The notes: generated by a model not told the origin, from the sequence alone. 18,477 nt of DNA from DAOUMU01 sp034409055 (GCA_034409055.1 DAOUMU010000247.1:1-18477); one strand, 5' to 3'; positions 1 to 7,619 are shown, counted from the stretch's first letter. Program-made: numbers and translations.

Positions 1-109
1 TAACACGTTGAAAGCTCCATTTCTTACTCCTGATAATGGACTGTTTGTCTCTTATCAAGAGTTTATCACGAGTTTTATTTCAGGTTACTACTTATGTCTA
101 TCCACGTAA

Positions 110-796
110 TTGAGGGACACTACCAAAGTGGAAAGACTACCCGGAAATGTTGGCTATTTAGACATACGTGAATTCTATAACTCGTCATGGGGCGGCGATA
201 CCGCCGTAGCCGCGATGATTTTTTTAGCCAATACTAACGTGTTGATTGTTGACCTTTGTAAATGCCGAGGCGGGGATCCAGACATGGTCACCCTGATCAG
301 TAGTTATCTTTTTGGCGAAGAACGGGTTCATCTGAACAGTCTTTACTGGCGCGAGGAGGATGTCACCCAACAATATTGGACACTGCCTTACATTCCGGGC
401 AAGCGTTTCGGTGATAAACCAGTCTACGTACTGACCAGCCAAGACACTTTCTCAGGCGGAGAGGAATTTGCATACAACCTAAAAACCCGCCACCGTGCCA
501 TACTGGTTGGTGAGACAACGGCTGGAGGCGCTCATCCCGGTTCTACTTATCGATTACATGCGCATTTTGAGGTATTTATCCCCGTTGGACGGGCTATCAA
601 TCCGATTACCGGAACAAATTGGGAGGGCGGTGGAGTCACCCCAGACATTTCAGTACCGCAAGAGCAAGCATTCAAGGTTGCCTACAATATGGCGCTCAAG
701 TCAATCATTGCGAGCCTTGGCGAAACGCCATCTGGACCGTTCAAGACATTTGCAGAAGAAGCACAAACGGCTCTCAAGGGTTTAGAAACCCCATGA
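110..796 (+). pseudogene. S41 family peptidase, 5'-truncated remnant
   Basis: The 228 codons match the C-terminal catalytic half of S41 (tail-specific protease/IRBP-like) peptidases. Visible pieces are the family phrase LPGNVGYLDIREF (residues 10-22), the nucleophile motif TFSGGEEFAYNL with candidate Ser115, then VGETTAGGAHPG and GGGVTPDISV near the end. Members of this family usually carry a further N-terminal domain, which is absent. The frame is closed by a TAA immediately before the only possible start, a TTG at 110 without a ribosome binding site, and no frame in bases 1-109 encodes a recognisable N-terminus. The segment usually reading like DLRxNxGG is here DLCKCRGGDP, which has lost the conserved Arg and Asn. 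Truncation plus a damaged motif suggests a dead gene. If translated, it would be a cytoplasmic fragment of doubtful activity. Confidence 0.75.
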
Positions 797-1165
797 CGTT
801 TCCTGCCCCCGAACTATTGGGCCCAACAAGTCGTTTCACACCGATAATAGCCAAAGGTGGTTTGGATAGCCGGGTAGTTTGGTTAACGGTTGTTGGGCTG
901 CTGTGAAGGTGGTTTTGCTCACTTTTGGCTGCGGATGAACGCTGGCGTTAACCCATTGGGGTGGTGGTGGCCTGTCGTGTTGGTCAGCGGATAGGTAGCG
1001 GATTAGCGGATGTTGCACCAAGGTAAATGAACTTGACGACTAATCCTGGCTTTTTAGCAACCGGGTTGGGCAACCCGGTTGTTTTTAATTGTGTGATTGG
1101 GGGCAAAGGCGGGGTAAGTGAATTTAGGGGTTGGGTTTCCTCTGTCAAATCCCACATACATAGAG
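797..1165. other. Intergenic stretch, no gene
   Basis: No credible coding sequence was seen in either strand. It holds three copies of AGCGGAT (986-992, 997-1003, 1005-1011), a simple-repeat patch, and the terminator hairpin at 1058-1086. The rest is unremarkable. Confidence 0.6.
1058..1086 (+). terminator. Rho-independent terminator
   Basis: A perfect 11-bp stem, CAACCGGGTTG (1058-1068) pairing with CAACCCGGTTG (1071-1081) around GG, is followed at once by TTTTT (1082-1086). Orientation suits the plus strand. It lies about 260 bases after the S41 remnant and just before the restriction-modification promoter, so it would insulate that gene from upstream transcription. Confidence 0.75.
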
Positions 1166-1195
1166 TTGACGAAAACTGTTATTGTACCGTATCAT
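1166..1195 (+). promoter_or_regulatory. Sigma70-type promoter of the restriction-modification gene
   Basis: TTGACG (-35, 1166-1171, 5 of 6 to consensus) and TATCAT (-10, 1190-1195, 5 of 6) are separated by 18 bp. Predicted transcription start is about 1202, giving a leader of only about 16 bases that contains the GGAGG at 1203-1207. Confidence 0.6.
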
Positions 1196-1204
1196 GGTAT
1201 ACGG
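1187..1204. promoter_or_regulatory. Putative operator dyad over the -10 and start site
   Basis: CCGTAT (1187-1192) and ATACGG (1199-1204) form a perfect 6-bp inverted repeat with a 6-bp centre. It covers the -10 hexamer, the expected transcription start and the first bases of the ribosome binding site. A repressor bound here would block initiation. No controller gene is visible nearby, so the binding protein is unknown. Confidence 0.35.
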
Positions 1205-1217
1205 AGGTAACATTATT

Positions 1218-2960
1218 ATGCCTTATCTGAACTTAAAGCCCAATCACAAGGCTGTTCAAACCTACTACAAAGAAATCAGGCAGAAAAAGCAATTAAGTTT
1301 TTTCCACGAAGGCGCAGTTGCCCCCCATTTTTCAAAGTTGCTGCAATACTGCGGCAAACAATTCCGATGGACGCTCATCGAACAATATCCTATTCCCCGC
1401 AAAGGGCGTCATCCCCTCAAAGCTGACGGTGCGCTGCTGGACGAGTTCAAATTGATTCACGGCCTCTGGGAAGCAAAAGATACGCAAGATGATCTGGCCG
1501 TTGAAGTGAAAAAGAAATTCCGGGCAGGCTACCCCAAAGACAACATTCTTTTTCAAGCGCCCGACCGGGCTATGCTGTATCAAAACGGCAACCTGGTTAT
1601 TGATGCCGACATCACCCAACCGGCCAATTTGATTGGTACCCTCAAACTGTTTTTCGAGTACAAGCCGCCCGAATACGAGCAGTGGGAATTGGCGGTTGAG
1701 GAGTTCAAAGACAAAGTACCGGACCTGGCCCAAAGCCTGCTCAAGCTGATTGAAGAAGAACGCAAGTATAACCGGCAATTTGTCCAGGCGTTGGACGATT
1801 TCACCGAATTAGTGCGGCAGGCTATCAACCCCAACATTTCGATGCAGGCTGTAGAAGAAATGCTCATTCAACATTTGCTGACCGAGCGTATCTTCCGCAA
1901 GGTGTTCAACAACCCCGATTTTGCCAATCGCAACATTATTGCCGTGGAAATTGAGAAGGTTATCCAGGCGTTGACCTCCCGCCATTTCAGCCGCACCGAT
2001 TTTCTGAGCAAACTTGACCGCTTTTATGGAGCCATTGAAGCCACCGCCGCCACCATTGACGACTTCTCCCAAAAGCAGAGTTTTCTCAACACCGTGTACG
2101 AAAAGTTTTTCCAGGGTTTTTCGGTGAAGGTAGCCGACACGCATGGTATTGTTTATACTCCCCAGCCGGTTGTGGAATTTATGGTCCAGTCTGTAGAGGA
2201 CATTTTGCAGAAGGAGTTTGGCAAATCGTTGGGGCATAAAGACGTGCATATTCTTGACCCCTTTGTGGGTACAGGTAACTTTATTTTGCGAGTGATGCGC
2301 CAGATACCCAAAACCGAACTCCCCTACAAATACGCCCACGAACTCCATTGCAATGAAGTGATGCTCCTGCCCTACTATATTGCTGCGATGAACATTGAGC
2401 ATGAGTATTTTGAGTTGACCGGAACATATAAGCCGTTTAATGGCATTTGCTTAGTTGATACTTTTGAACTGGCCGAAGGTAAACAGATGCCTATGTTCGC
2501 TAAAGCCAATACCGCGCGGGTGAAGCAGCAAAAGCAGACAGCGATTTTTGTAGTGATGGGCAACCCCCCGTATAACGCTCACCAAATCAATGAAAATGAC
2601 AACAGCAAGAACCGCAAGTACCCGGAAATGGACAAGCGCGTGGCCGACACCTACGCCAAAGACTCCACTGCTACCAACAAAAATGCCTTATCCGACCCCT
2701 ATGTCAAAGCCATCCGTTGGGCCAGCGACCGCATTGGCAATGAGGGCATAGTGGCCTTTGTGACCAACAATAGTTTTGTGGACCAGATTGCCTTTGATGG
2801 CATGCGCCAGCACCTGGCACAAGATTTTGACGAGATTTATGTTTTGGATTTAGGCGGCAATGTGCGCAAAAATCCCAAACTCTCCGGCACCACCCATAAC
2901 GTGTTTGGCATCCAGGTGGGGGTGAGTATCAACATCTTTGTCCGCAAACGCAAAACGTAG
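1218..2960 (+). CDS. Type ISP/IIG-like restriction-modification enzyme, nuclease-methyltransferase part
   Basis: This is the N-terminal 580 residues of a single-chain restriction-modification enzyme that cuts DNA and methylates adenine at its own site. A PD-(D/E)xK-type nuclease lies at residues 1-150 (Asp70, then WEAKD with Glu85 and Lys87). A helical connector follows (150-300), then an N6-adenine methyltransferase: YTPQPVVEFMV (313-323), SAM-binding motif I DPFVGTGNF (347-355), and catalytic motif IV NPPY (449-452). No helicase motifs are present, unlike full type ISP enzymes such as LlaGI. The start is ATG 1218, set by GGAGG at 1203-1207; an earlier ATG at 1182 precedes that site and lies upstream of the promoter's start point. 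The gene stops at TAG 2958-2960 inside an inserted palindromic repeat, just as the methyltransferase fold ends. The specificity part follows in the same frame from 3033, so this is probably the 5' half of a broken gene. Confidence 0.85.
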   Translation: MPYLNLKPNHKAVQTYYKEIRQKKQLSFFHEGAVAPHFSKLLQYCGKQFRWTLIEQYPIPRKGRHPLKADGALLDEFKLIHGLWEAKDTQDDLAVEVKKKFRAGYPKDNILFQAPDRAMLYQNGNLVIDADITQPANLIGTLKLFFEYKPPEYEQWELAVEEFKDKVPDLAQSLLKLIEEERKYNRQFVQALDDFTELVRQAINPNISMQAVEEMLIQHLLTERIFRKVFNNPDFANRNIIAVEIEKVIQALTSRHFSRTDFLSKLDRFYGAIEATAATIDDFSQKQSFLNTVYEKFFQGFSVKVADTHGIVYTPQPVVEFMVQSVEDILQKEFGKSLGHKDVHILDPFVGTGNFILRVMRQIPKTELPYKYAHELHCNEVMLLPYYIAAMNIEHEYFELTGTYKPFNGICLVDTFELAEGKQMPMFAKANTARVKQQKQTAIFVVMGNPPYNAHQINENDNSKNRKYPEMDKRVADTYAKDSTATNKNALSDPYVKAIRWASDRIGNEGIVAFVTNNSFVDQIAFDGMRQHLAQDFDEIYVLDLGGNVRKNPKLSGTTHNVFGIQVGVSINIFVRKRKT

Positions 2961-3021
2961 GTCGCGTTTGTAACGTGACCACTTTCAATACCAAATGCGT
3001 CACGCTCCAAGCGTGACCTAC
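2957..3021. repeat. 65-bp double-hairpin palindromic repeat inserted in the gene
   Basis: The ends GTAGGTC (2957) and GACCTAC (3021) begin two 23-base arms (2957-2979 and 2999-3021) that match as an inverted repeat at 19 of 23 positions. Each arm is itself a hairpin: the right one is GTCACGCT-CCA-AGCGTGAC with a perfect 8-bp stem, the left one pairs 8 bp with one G-T. The design resembles BIME/REP elements. In the host reading frame it supplies TAG 2958-2960 and TGA 2976-2978. Removing 66 bp (2957-3022) would rejoin the two flanking reading frames exactly. Confidence 0.75.
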
Positions 3022-3032
3022 CAGGATGGATA

Positions 3033-4346
3033 ATGGCAAAAATTTATTACTACCGCACCGACGAATTCTGGCGCAAGGAACAAAAATACACTTTTTTGGA
3101 GCAACATCCCGACCGCACCCAGGTTGACTGGCAGGCGGTTGAACCGGACGCCAAACACACCTGGCTGACCGAGGGCTTGCACAATGAGTTTGATGACTTT
3201 TTGCCGATTGGAACATATGAAGCCAAAGCGGGCGAAGGTAAGGCGATTTTTGCCATGTTCAGCAACGGGGTGAAAACCAACCGTGATGCCTGGGCCTACA
3301 ATTTTACCAAAAAGCAGTTGGCGCAAAACATCCAACGGATGATTAAAGTCTACAATGATCAGGTTTATAAATGGGCCTCTACAGGAGGCAAAGCCAGAGT
3401 TGATGATTTTGTACTTAATGATGATACCCAGATCAGTTGGTCTGAAGGATTGAAGAATGCCTTGAAGGGGGGCAGTACGATAGAATACAATGAAAACAAG
3501 CTACGTCCAGCACTCTATCGTCCTTTCACTCAAACAGATCTGTATTTTGATAAGCACATTAATGAACGCCAATATCAAATGTCTGCAATGTTCCCCACCT
3601 CGGATGTGGAGAATCTTACTATCTGTCTCACGGATAGAGGTTCTGAAAAACCATTTATGGTCCTCATGACCGACAGAATTGCCGATTTGCACGTGGTCGG
3701 GGCGGGATGCAGCGCGCAATGCTTCCCCTTCTACACCTACGACGAAGACGGCAGCAATCGCCGGGAAAACATCACCGATTGGGCGTTGGAACAGTTCCGC
3801 GCTCAATATCAAGATGACAGCATTGCCAAATGGGACATCTTCCACTACGTTTACGGCCTGCTGCACCACCCCACCTACCGCGAAACTTACGCTGCCAATT
3901 TGCGCCGGGAATTGCCCCGCATCCCCTACGCCCCGGAGTTTTGGCCCTTTGCCCAAGCCGGGCAAAAACTGGCCGAGCTACACGTCAATTATGAGCAACA
4001 GGCGGAATATCCCCTTCAATTCGTTGAAAACAAAGACGAGCCGCTTAATTGGCGGGTTGAAAAAATGCGCCTGTCCAAAGACAAGACCCAACTCAAGTAC
4101 AATGAGTTCCTGACGCTGGCCGGAATCCCGCCGGAGGTGTTTGAATACAGATTGGGCAATCGTTCCGCTTTGGATTGGGTGATTGACCAGTACCGGGTGA
4201 AAACCGATAAACGCAGCGGCATTGTCAATGACCCCAATAATCTTGACGATGAGCAGTACATTGTGCGCCTGGTCGGGCAGGTGATTACGGTTAGTTTGGA
4301 AACGGTCAGAATTGTAAAAAACCTGCCTGAACTGAATTTGGAGTAG
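3033..4346 (+). CDS. Type ISP-like specificity (C-terminal) part of the split restriction-modification enzyme
   Basis: The 437 residues match the type ISP C-terminal specificity region, which recognises the DNA target of the nuclease-methyltransferase encoded just upstream. Typical phrases are AKIYYYRTDEFWRKE (2-16), FSNGVKTNRDAWAYNF (76-91), YRPFTQTDLYFD (162-173) and HYVYGLLHHPTYRETYAANL (271-290). The ATG at 3033 is the first available after the repeat and has a weak AGGA six bases upstream. It is in the same frame as the upstream piece, and relatives have both parts in one chain. The two halves might still be made separately, by reinitiation after TAG 2958, and assemble; more likely the enzyme is inactivated. 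Bases of about 3340-3660 are AT-rich (roughly 37-42% GC in counted 60-base lines) between GC-richer flanks, in the area expected to contact the target sequence. Confidence 0.8.
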   Translation: MAKIYYYRTDEFWRKEQKYTFLEQHPDRTQVDWQAVEPDAKHTWLTEGLHNEFDDFLPIGTYEAKAGEGKAIFAMFSNGVKTNRDAWAYNFTKKQLAQNIQRMIKVYNDQVYKWASTGGKARVDDFVLNDDTQISWSEGLKNALKGGSTIEYNENKLRPALYRPFTQTDLYFDKHINERQYQMSAMFPTSDVENLTICLTDRGSEKPFMVLMTDRIADLHVVGAGCSAQCFPFYTYDEDGSNRRENITDWALEQFRAQYQDDSIAKWDIFHYVYGLLHHPTYRETYAANLRRELPRIPYAPEFWPFAQAGQKLAELHVNYEQQAEYPLQFVENKDEPLNWRVEKMRLSKDKTQLKYNEFLTLAGIPPEVFEYRLGNRSALDWVIDQYRVKTDKRSGIVNDPNNLDDEQYIVRLVGQVITVSLETVRIVKNLPELNLE

Positions 4347-4586
4347 AAGGTACTGCGAAGGTCCTAAGTCAGTACACGCTTGCGCTTGCTTATTGCGGAG
4401 AGAAGCGTTCCGCAAAGGCCGGTGGCAAGGGTGTGGTGAGGGTGTATGTAATCGTTGGGGGGGGCGAAGGAAGGATGAGGGATGAAGGATAAAGGATGAA
4501 CCCCACCGGGGCAGGTGATGAACCCCACCGGGGCAGGTGATGAGGGGGGAGGGCAGTGGCAAGGTGGGGGCAGGTTGCGGTTGTAG
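4347..4586. other. Intergenic repeat-rich stretch
   Basis: No credible gene was seen. An inverted repeat TTGCGGA/TCCGCAA (4393-4399/4409-4415, 9-base loop) lies about 45 bases after the stop and lacks a T tract. A purine-rich patch of degenerate GGATGAA units (about 4471-4500) runs into the 22-bp tandem repeat. G-rich sequence follows. Confidence 0.5.
4495..4538. repeat. Two tandem 22-bp repeats
   Basis: Two identical 22-base units are in direct tandem (4495-4516 and 4517-4538). Each begins GATGAACCCC and contains CCCC-ACC-GGGG, able to form a 4-bp stem. A partial third unit (GATGAGG) follows at 4539. Confidence 0.8.
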
Positions 4587-4676
4587 GCGGCCGCGGGGTG
4601 TTTTATCATCACGATTAAAAAATGGCTACAGGACATCACCGAGATCAAGATGCGGGGAACAGTGAACAAGGAGTGA
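4587..4676 (+). pseudogene. 3' remnant of a PAS-domain gene
   Basis: The frame ending at TGA 4674-4676 reads KKWLQDITEIKMRGTVNKE. The phrase QDITEIK is the hallmark end of a PAS/PAC domain, and its DNA (GACATCACCGAG) is identical to the domain joints inside the kinase just downstream. The frame is closed by TAG at 4584-4586 and has no start codon with a ribosome binding site, so only the last codons of a former gene seem to remain. Its final codons supply the AAGGAG that serves the kinase. Confidence 0.4.
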
Positions 4677-4679
4677 GCT

Positions 4680-7370
4680 ATGAATGACAAGACCCTAATC
4701 CTGGTTGTGGATGATGATCAACATCTGCTGTCCGCGACTTCACGGTTGCTGCAAGCAGCCGGTTATGAGGTAATCGAGGCGACCACCGGTCGTGAGGGCT
4801 TACGCCTGGCTAAAGAGCAAGGACCGGACCTGATTCTACTCGACGTCGCACTGCCGGACATGGATGGTATTGAAGTGTGCCGGTGGATTAGAGCCGAGGC
4901 AGTGCTGACCGACAGTTATGTAGTCTTGCTCTCCGGCCTCAAAATCGCCACGGATGGCCAGGTGGAGGGGCTGGAAGCGGGTGCGGACGGATACATTGTG
5001 CGGCCCATTGCCAACCGGGAGCTGTTGGCCCGTGTGGAAACGATGCTGCGCTTTCGGCACGCGGAGCAATCGCTGCGTCAGGCCAGAGATGAATTAGAGC
5101 GGCATGTAGCAGAACGTACGGCCGAGTTGGCCCAGGCTAATGCCAGCCTGAGAGCAGAGATTGCCAAGCGCAAGCAGGCGGAAGAGTCGCTGCGAGAGAG
5201 CGAGAAAAAATATCATACCTTGTTCGAAACTATGGCCCAGGGCGCGGTTTACCAGGCTGCCGACGGAAGAATCATCTCGGCCAATCCCGCAGCAGAGCGA
5301 ATCCTGGGCTTGAGCCTGGACCAGATGCAGGGCCGGACTTCGCTGGATCCCCGCTGGCGAGCGATCCACGAAGACGGCTCCGATTTTCCCGGGGACACCC
5401 ATCCGGCCATGGCGGCTCTGAAAACAGGGAAAAGTGTTCAGAATGTGATCATGGGTGTCTTCAATCCAGAAGAAGAGGCTTACACCTGGATAAATATCAA
5501 CGCCGTGCCCCAATTCCGACCCGGCGAGGACAAGCCCTATCAAGTCTATACTACCTTCGACGATATCACCGACCGCAAGCAGGCAGAGAAGGAACTGCGG
5601 GAGTCAGAAGAAAAATACCGTGTCCTGACCGATAACTCTCCAAACGGGATTTTCATCTCCGATGCGGAACGATTCATCTACGTAAACCAGCGCCTGGGCG
5701 AGATAACCGGTTTCTCGAGAGAGGAACTCTTGCATATGCCGGACCCGGTGGACTCACTTTTCGCACCGGAGGAGCGGGAACGGGTGCGGGCTTATGCCCT
5801 GAATCGTCTTAGCGGCAGACCAACGCCGAGTAGCTACGAAGCGCGTGGTATGCGCAAAGATGGAGAGGAGATTTTGCTCAAGTTTACAGTGTCATCAATT
5901 TTCCTGTCGGGCCGGAACGTGCTGCAAGGAACCATCGAAGACATCACCGAGCGCAAGCGGGTGGAGGAACAGTTGCGTTCAAATGAAGAACGATTCCGGC
6001 AGGTTGTTTCTTCGATTAGCGACCATATTTACGTGACCGAGGTCACCGAAGAAGGTGGCCATACGAACCTCTACCTTTCTCCGCACGTCGAAGCCCTGAC
6101 CGGCTATCCGCTGGAAAAGTTCCTGGCCGATTGGGACTTCTGGCCATCAACCGTGATCCATCCTGATGATAGAGCCATCGCCGCAGCCCAGGCGAAGCAA
6201 GCGGCCCTGGGCCAAGATGGCGAGGTGGAATACCGCTTCGTCCGGGCCAATGGTGACATCATTTGGGTGCGGGACAGCGTCAGGGTCGAGCGTGAGGGTA
6301 CCTCTAAAATCATTTACGGCGTCGTCAGCGACATTACCGAGCGCAAGCGGGCGGAGGCGGCGCTGCGGGAAAGTGAGGAAAAGTACCGGACCCTGTTCGA
6401 AGCTGAATCGGATACAATTTTTCTGGTGGATGAGGAAACAGGTGATATTCTTGATGCCAATAAGGCTGCGGTTGAACTGTACGGCTATAGTGTGGAGGAG
6501 TTTAAACAATTAAAGGCAATGGACTTATCGGCTGAACCAGAAAAAACAAAGAAAGCGATTAAACTAAAAGAAAAAATACATGTTCCTCTTCGTTACCACA
6601 AGAAAAAAGATGGCACAGTTTTTCCGGTCGAAATTACGGCGAACGACTTTGAATTACGCGGCAAAAAAATAAATATCAGTGCCATTCGTGACATCACCGA
6701 GCGCAAACAGGCAGAAGAGCAACTGCGGACAGCCCTGGAGGAGAAAGAGGCCCTGCTGCGGGAAGTTCATCACCGGGTCAAGAACAATTTGCAGGTTGTC
6801 TGCGCCCTGCTCGACTTGCAGGCCGACACCATCGAGGATGTCCAGGCCCAGGTGGCCTTTCAGGAAAGTCAGAACCGCATCCGTTCGATGGCCTACCTTC
6901 ACGAGCAATTGACGCACGCCGAAAACCTGGCCCAGATCAACATGGCCCTATACGTCCAGGAATTGGTGAGCGCTTTGCGCATGGCCTACGGAGCGGATGC
7001 TGTGGCGGTCAAGATCGACGTCTCTGACTCGGTGACCCTGCCCTTTGATTTGGTCTCTCCCTGTGGCTTGCTGATCAACGAACTGGTTTCCAACGCCATG
7101 AAACATGCCTTTCCAGCGGATAGAGATAGGGATAAAGACAGAGAAGATGAGATACGGGTGGCGTTGATCTCACAAGAGGAGAAGTACCTCTTGACGGTCG
7201 GCGACAACGGCGTGGGCTTGCCGGAGCAGATAGAGTTAGAATCTCCGGCATCGTTGGGGCTAACCCTGGTTAGTCTGCTGACCCAACAACTCAACGGTAC
7301 CCTTGAGGTACTGTCGCGGGCAGCAGGTACAACGTTTAAGGTCATGTTTGCCAGGCAAGGCAGGAGGTGA
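4680..7370 (+). CDS. Hybrid sensor histidine kinase: receiver, four PAS domains, HisKA_2 and ATPase
   Basis: This 896-residue cytoplasmic signalling kinase has no membrane segment. Order: receiver domain (about 5-120; acidic cluster at 11-13, phosphoacceptor Asp55 in LLDVALPDMDG), coiled coil (125-172), PAS1 (172-300), PAS2 (307-425), PAS3 (432-555), PAS4 (562-675), HisKA_2 H-box EVHHRVKNNLQ (His697 or His698), N-box NELVSNAMKHAF (800-811) and G-box DNGVGLP (842-848). Each PAS ends in DITxRK followed by a short helix. The start is ATG 4680 with AAGGAG at 4668-4673. The receiver has Arg108 where the family's conserved Lys sits (VRP instead of KP), which may alter phosphorylation switching. PAS4 is far more AT-rich than the rest of the gene. 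The gene ends in AGGAGG overlapping the stop, a site that would have served a following gene now reduced to a fragment. Confidence 0.92.
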   Translation: MNDKTLILVVDDDQHLLSATSRLLQAAGYEVIEATTGREGLRLAKEQGPDLILLDVALPDMDGIEVCRWIRAEAVLTDSYVVLLSGLKIATDGQVEGLEAGADGYIVRPIANRELLARVETMLRFRHAEQSLRQARDELERHVAERTAELAQANASLRAEIAKRKQAEESLRESEKKYHTLFETMAQGAVYQAADGRIISANPAAERILGLSLDQMQGRTSLDPRWRAIHEDGSDFPGDTHPAMAALKTGKSVQNVIMGVFNPEEEAYTWININAVPQFRPGEDKPYQVYTTFDDITDRKQAEKELRESEEKYRVLTDNSPNGIFISDAERFIYVNQRLGEITGFSREELLHMPDPVDSLFAPEERERVRAYALNRLSGRPTPSSYEARGMRKDGEEILLKFTVSSIFLSGRNVLQGTIEDITERKRVEEQLRSNEERFRQVVSSISDHIYVTEVTEEGGHTNLYLSPHVEALTGYPLEKFLADWDFWPSTVIHPDDRAIAAAQAKQAALGQDGEVEYRFVRANGDIIWVRDSVRVEREGTSKIIYGVVSDITERKRAEAALRESEEKYRTLFEAESDTIFLVDEETGDILDANKAAVELYGYSVEEFKQLKAMDLSAEPEKTKKAIKLKEKIHVPLRYHKKKDGTVFPVEITANDFELRGKKINISAIRDITERKQAEEQLRTALEEKEALLREVHHRVKNNLQVVCALLDLQADTIEDVQAQVAFQESQNRIRSMAYLHEQLTHAENLAQINMALYVQELVSALRMAYGADAVAVKIDVSDSVTLPFDLVSPCGLLINELVSNAMKHAFPADRDRDKDREDEIRVALISQEEKYLLTVGDNGVGLPEQIELESPASLGLTLVSLLTQQLNGTLEVLSRAAGTTFKVMFARQGRR

Positions 7371-7374
7371 AAGG

Positions 7375-7455
7375 ATGCCCTGCGCACAGATTTTGGTAGT
7401 CAAAAGCATCACCATCCCCTGTCGCTGCACTATCAGCCGGAGTGGCAAGCCCTGA
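7375..7455 (+). pseudogene. Truncated response-regulator start
   Basis: AGGAGG (7362-7367) overlaps the kinase stop and sits 7 bases before ATG 7375, an ideal coupled start. The frame opens MPCAQILVV, the standard first strand of a receiver domain (usually followed by acidic residues), but then reads KSITIP and stops after 26 codons at 7453-7455. The likely history is that a response-regulator gene co-transcribed with the kinase was deleted with a breakpoint soon after ILVV. A functional leader peptide is possible but less likely. Confidence 0.5.
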
Positions 7456-7610
7456 TCTTCTCCTCTCGCTACATTTTCTTGCGCCAGACCTTTGGCCCGG
7501 CGCTCCTGTATGAAACCCTGCCCCGTGATCAACTCCTCCTCTCTTTGACGCCCGCCGTCTGCCCCACCTGGGCCATCAGCCGGTTGATGCTTTGCCTTTA
7601 TAGAAAATAG
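7401..7610 (+). other. Open frame without start, possible gene remnant
   Basis: In the same frame as the kinase, sequence stays open from its stop to TAG 7608-7610 without any ATG. It reads like real protein (for example LHYQPEWQALIFSSRYIF and FGPALLYETLPRDQLLLSL), and I could not assign it to a family. It may be the 3' end of a gene joined to the kinase locus by the same deletion that removed the response regulator. Confidence 0.3.
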
Positions 7611-7619
7611 GACAATAAT
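7592..7619 (+). promoter_or_regulatory. Candidate promoter for the small GTPase gene
   Basis: TTGCCT (7592-7597) and AATAAT (7614-7619) are spaced by 16 bp. It is a moderate match and would give a leader of about 100 bases. That leader contains a strong AAGGAGG (7670-7676) that is not correctly spaced for any start codon: ATG 7678 lies only one base away. Confidence 0.3.

Noticed and set aside
1027..1230. Open frame of 67 codons on the plus strand
   Set aside because: It runs through the terminator, promoter and ribosome binding site of the next gene and has no protein-like features.
2958..2978. Stop-codon readthrough or selenocysteine joining the two restriction-modification pieces
   Set aside because: Two different stops (TAG and TGA) lie within a repeat element, and no conserved recoding context is seen; insertion explains them better.
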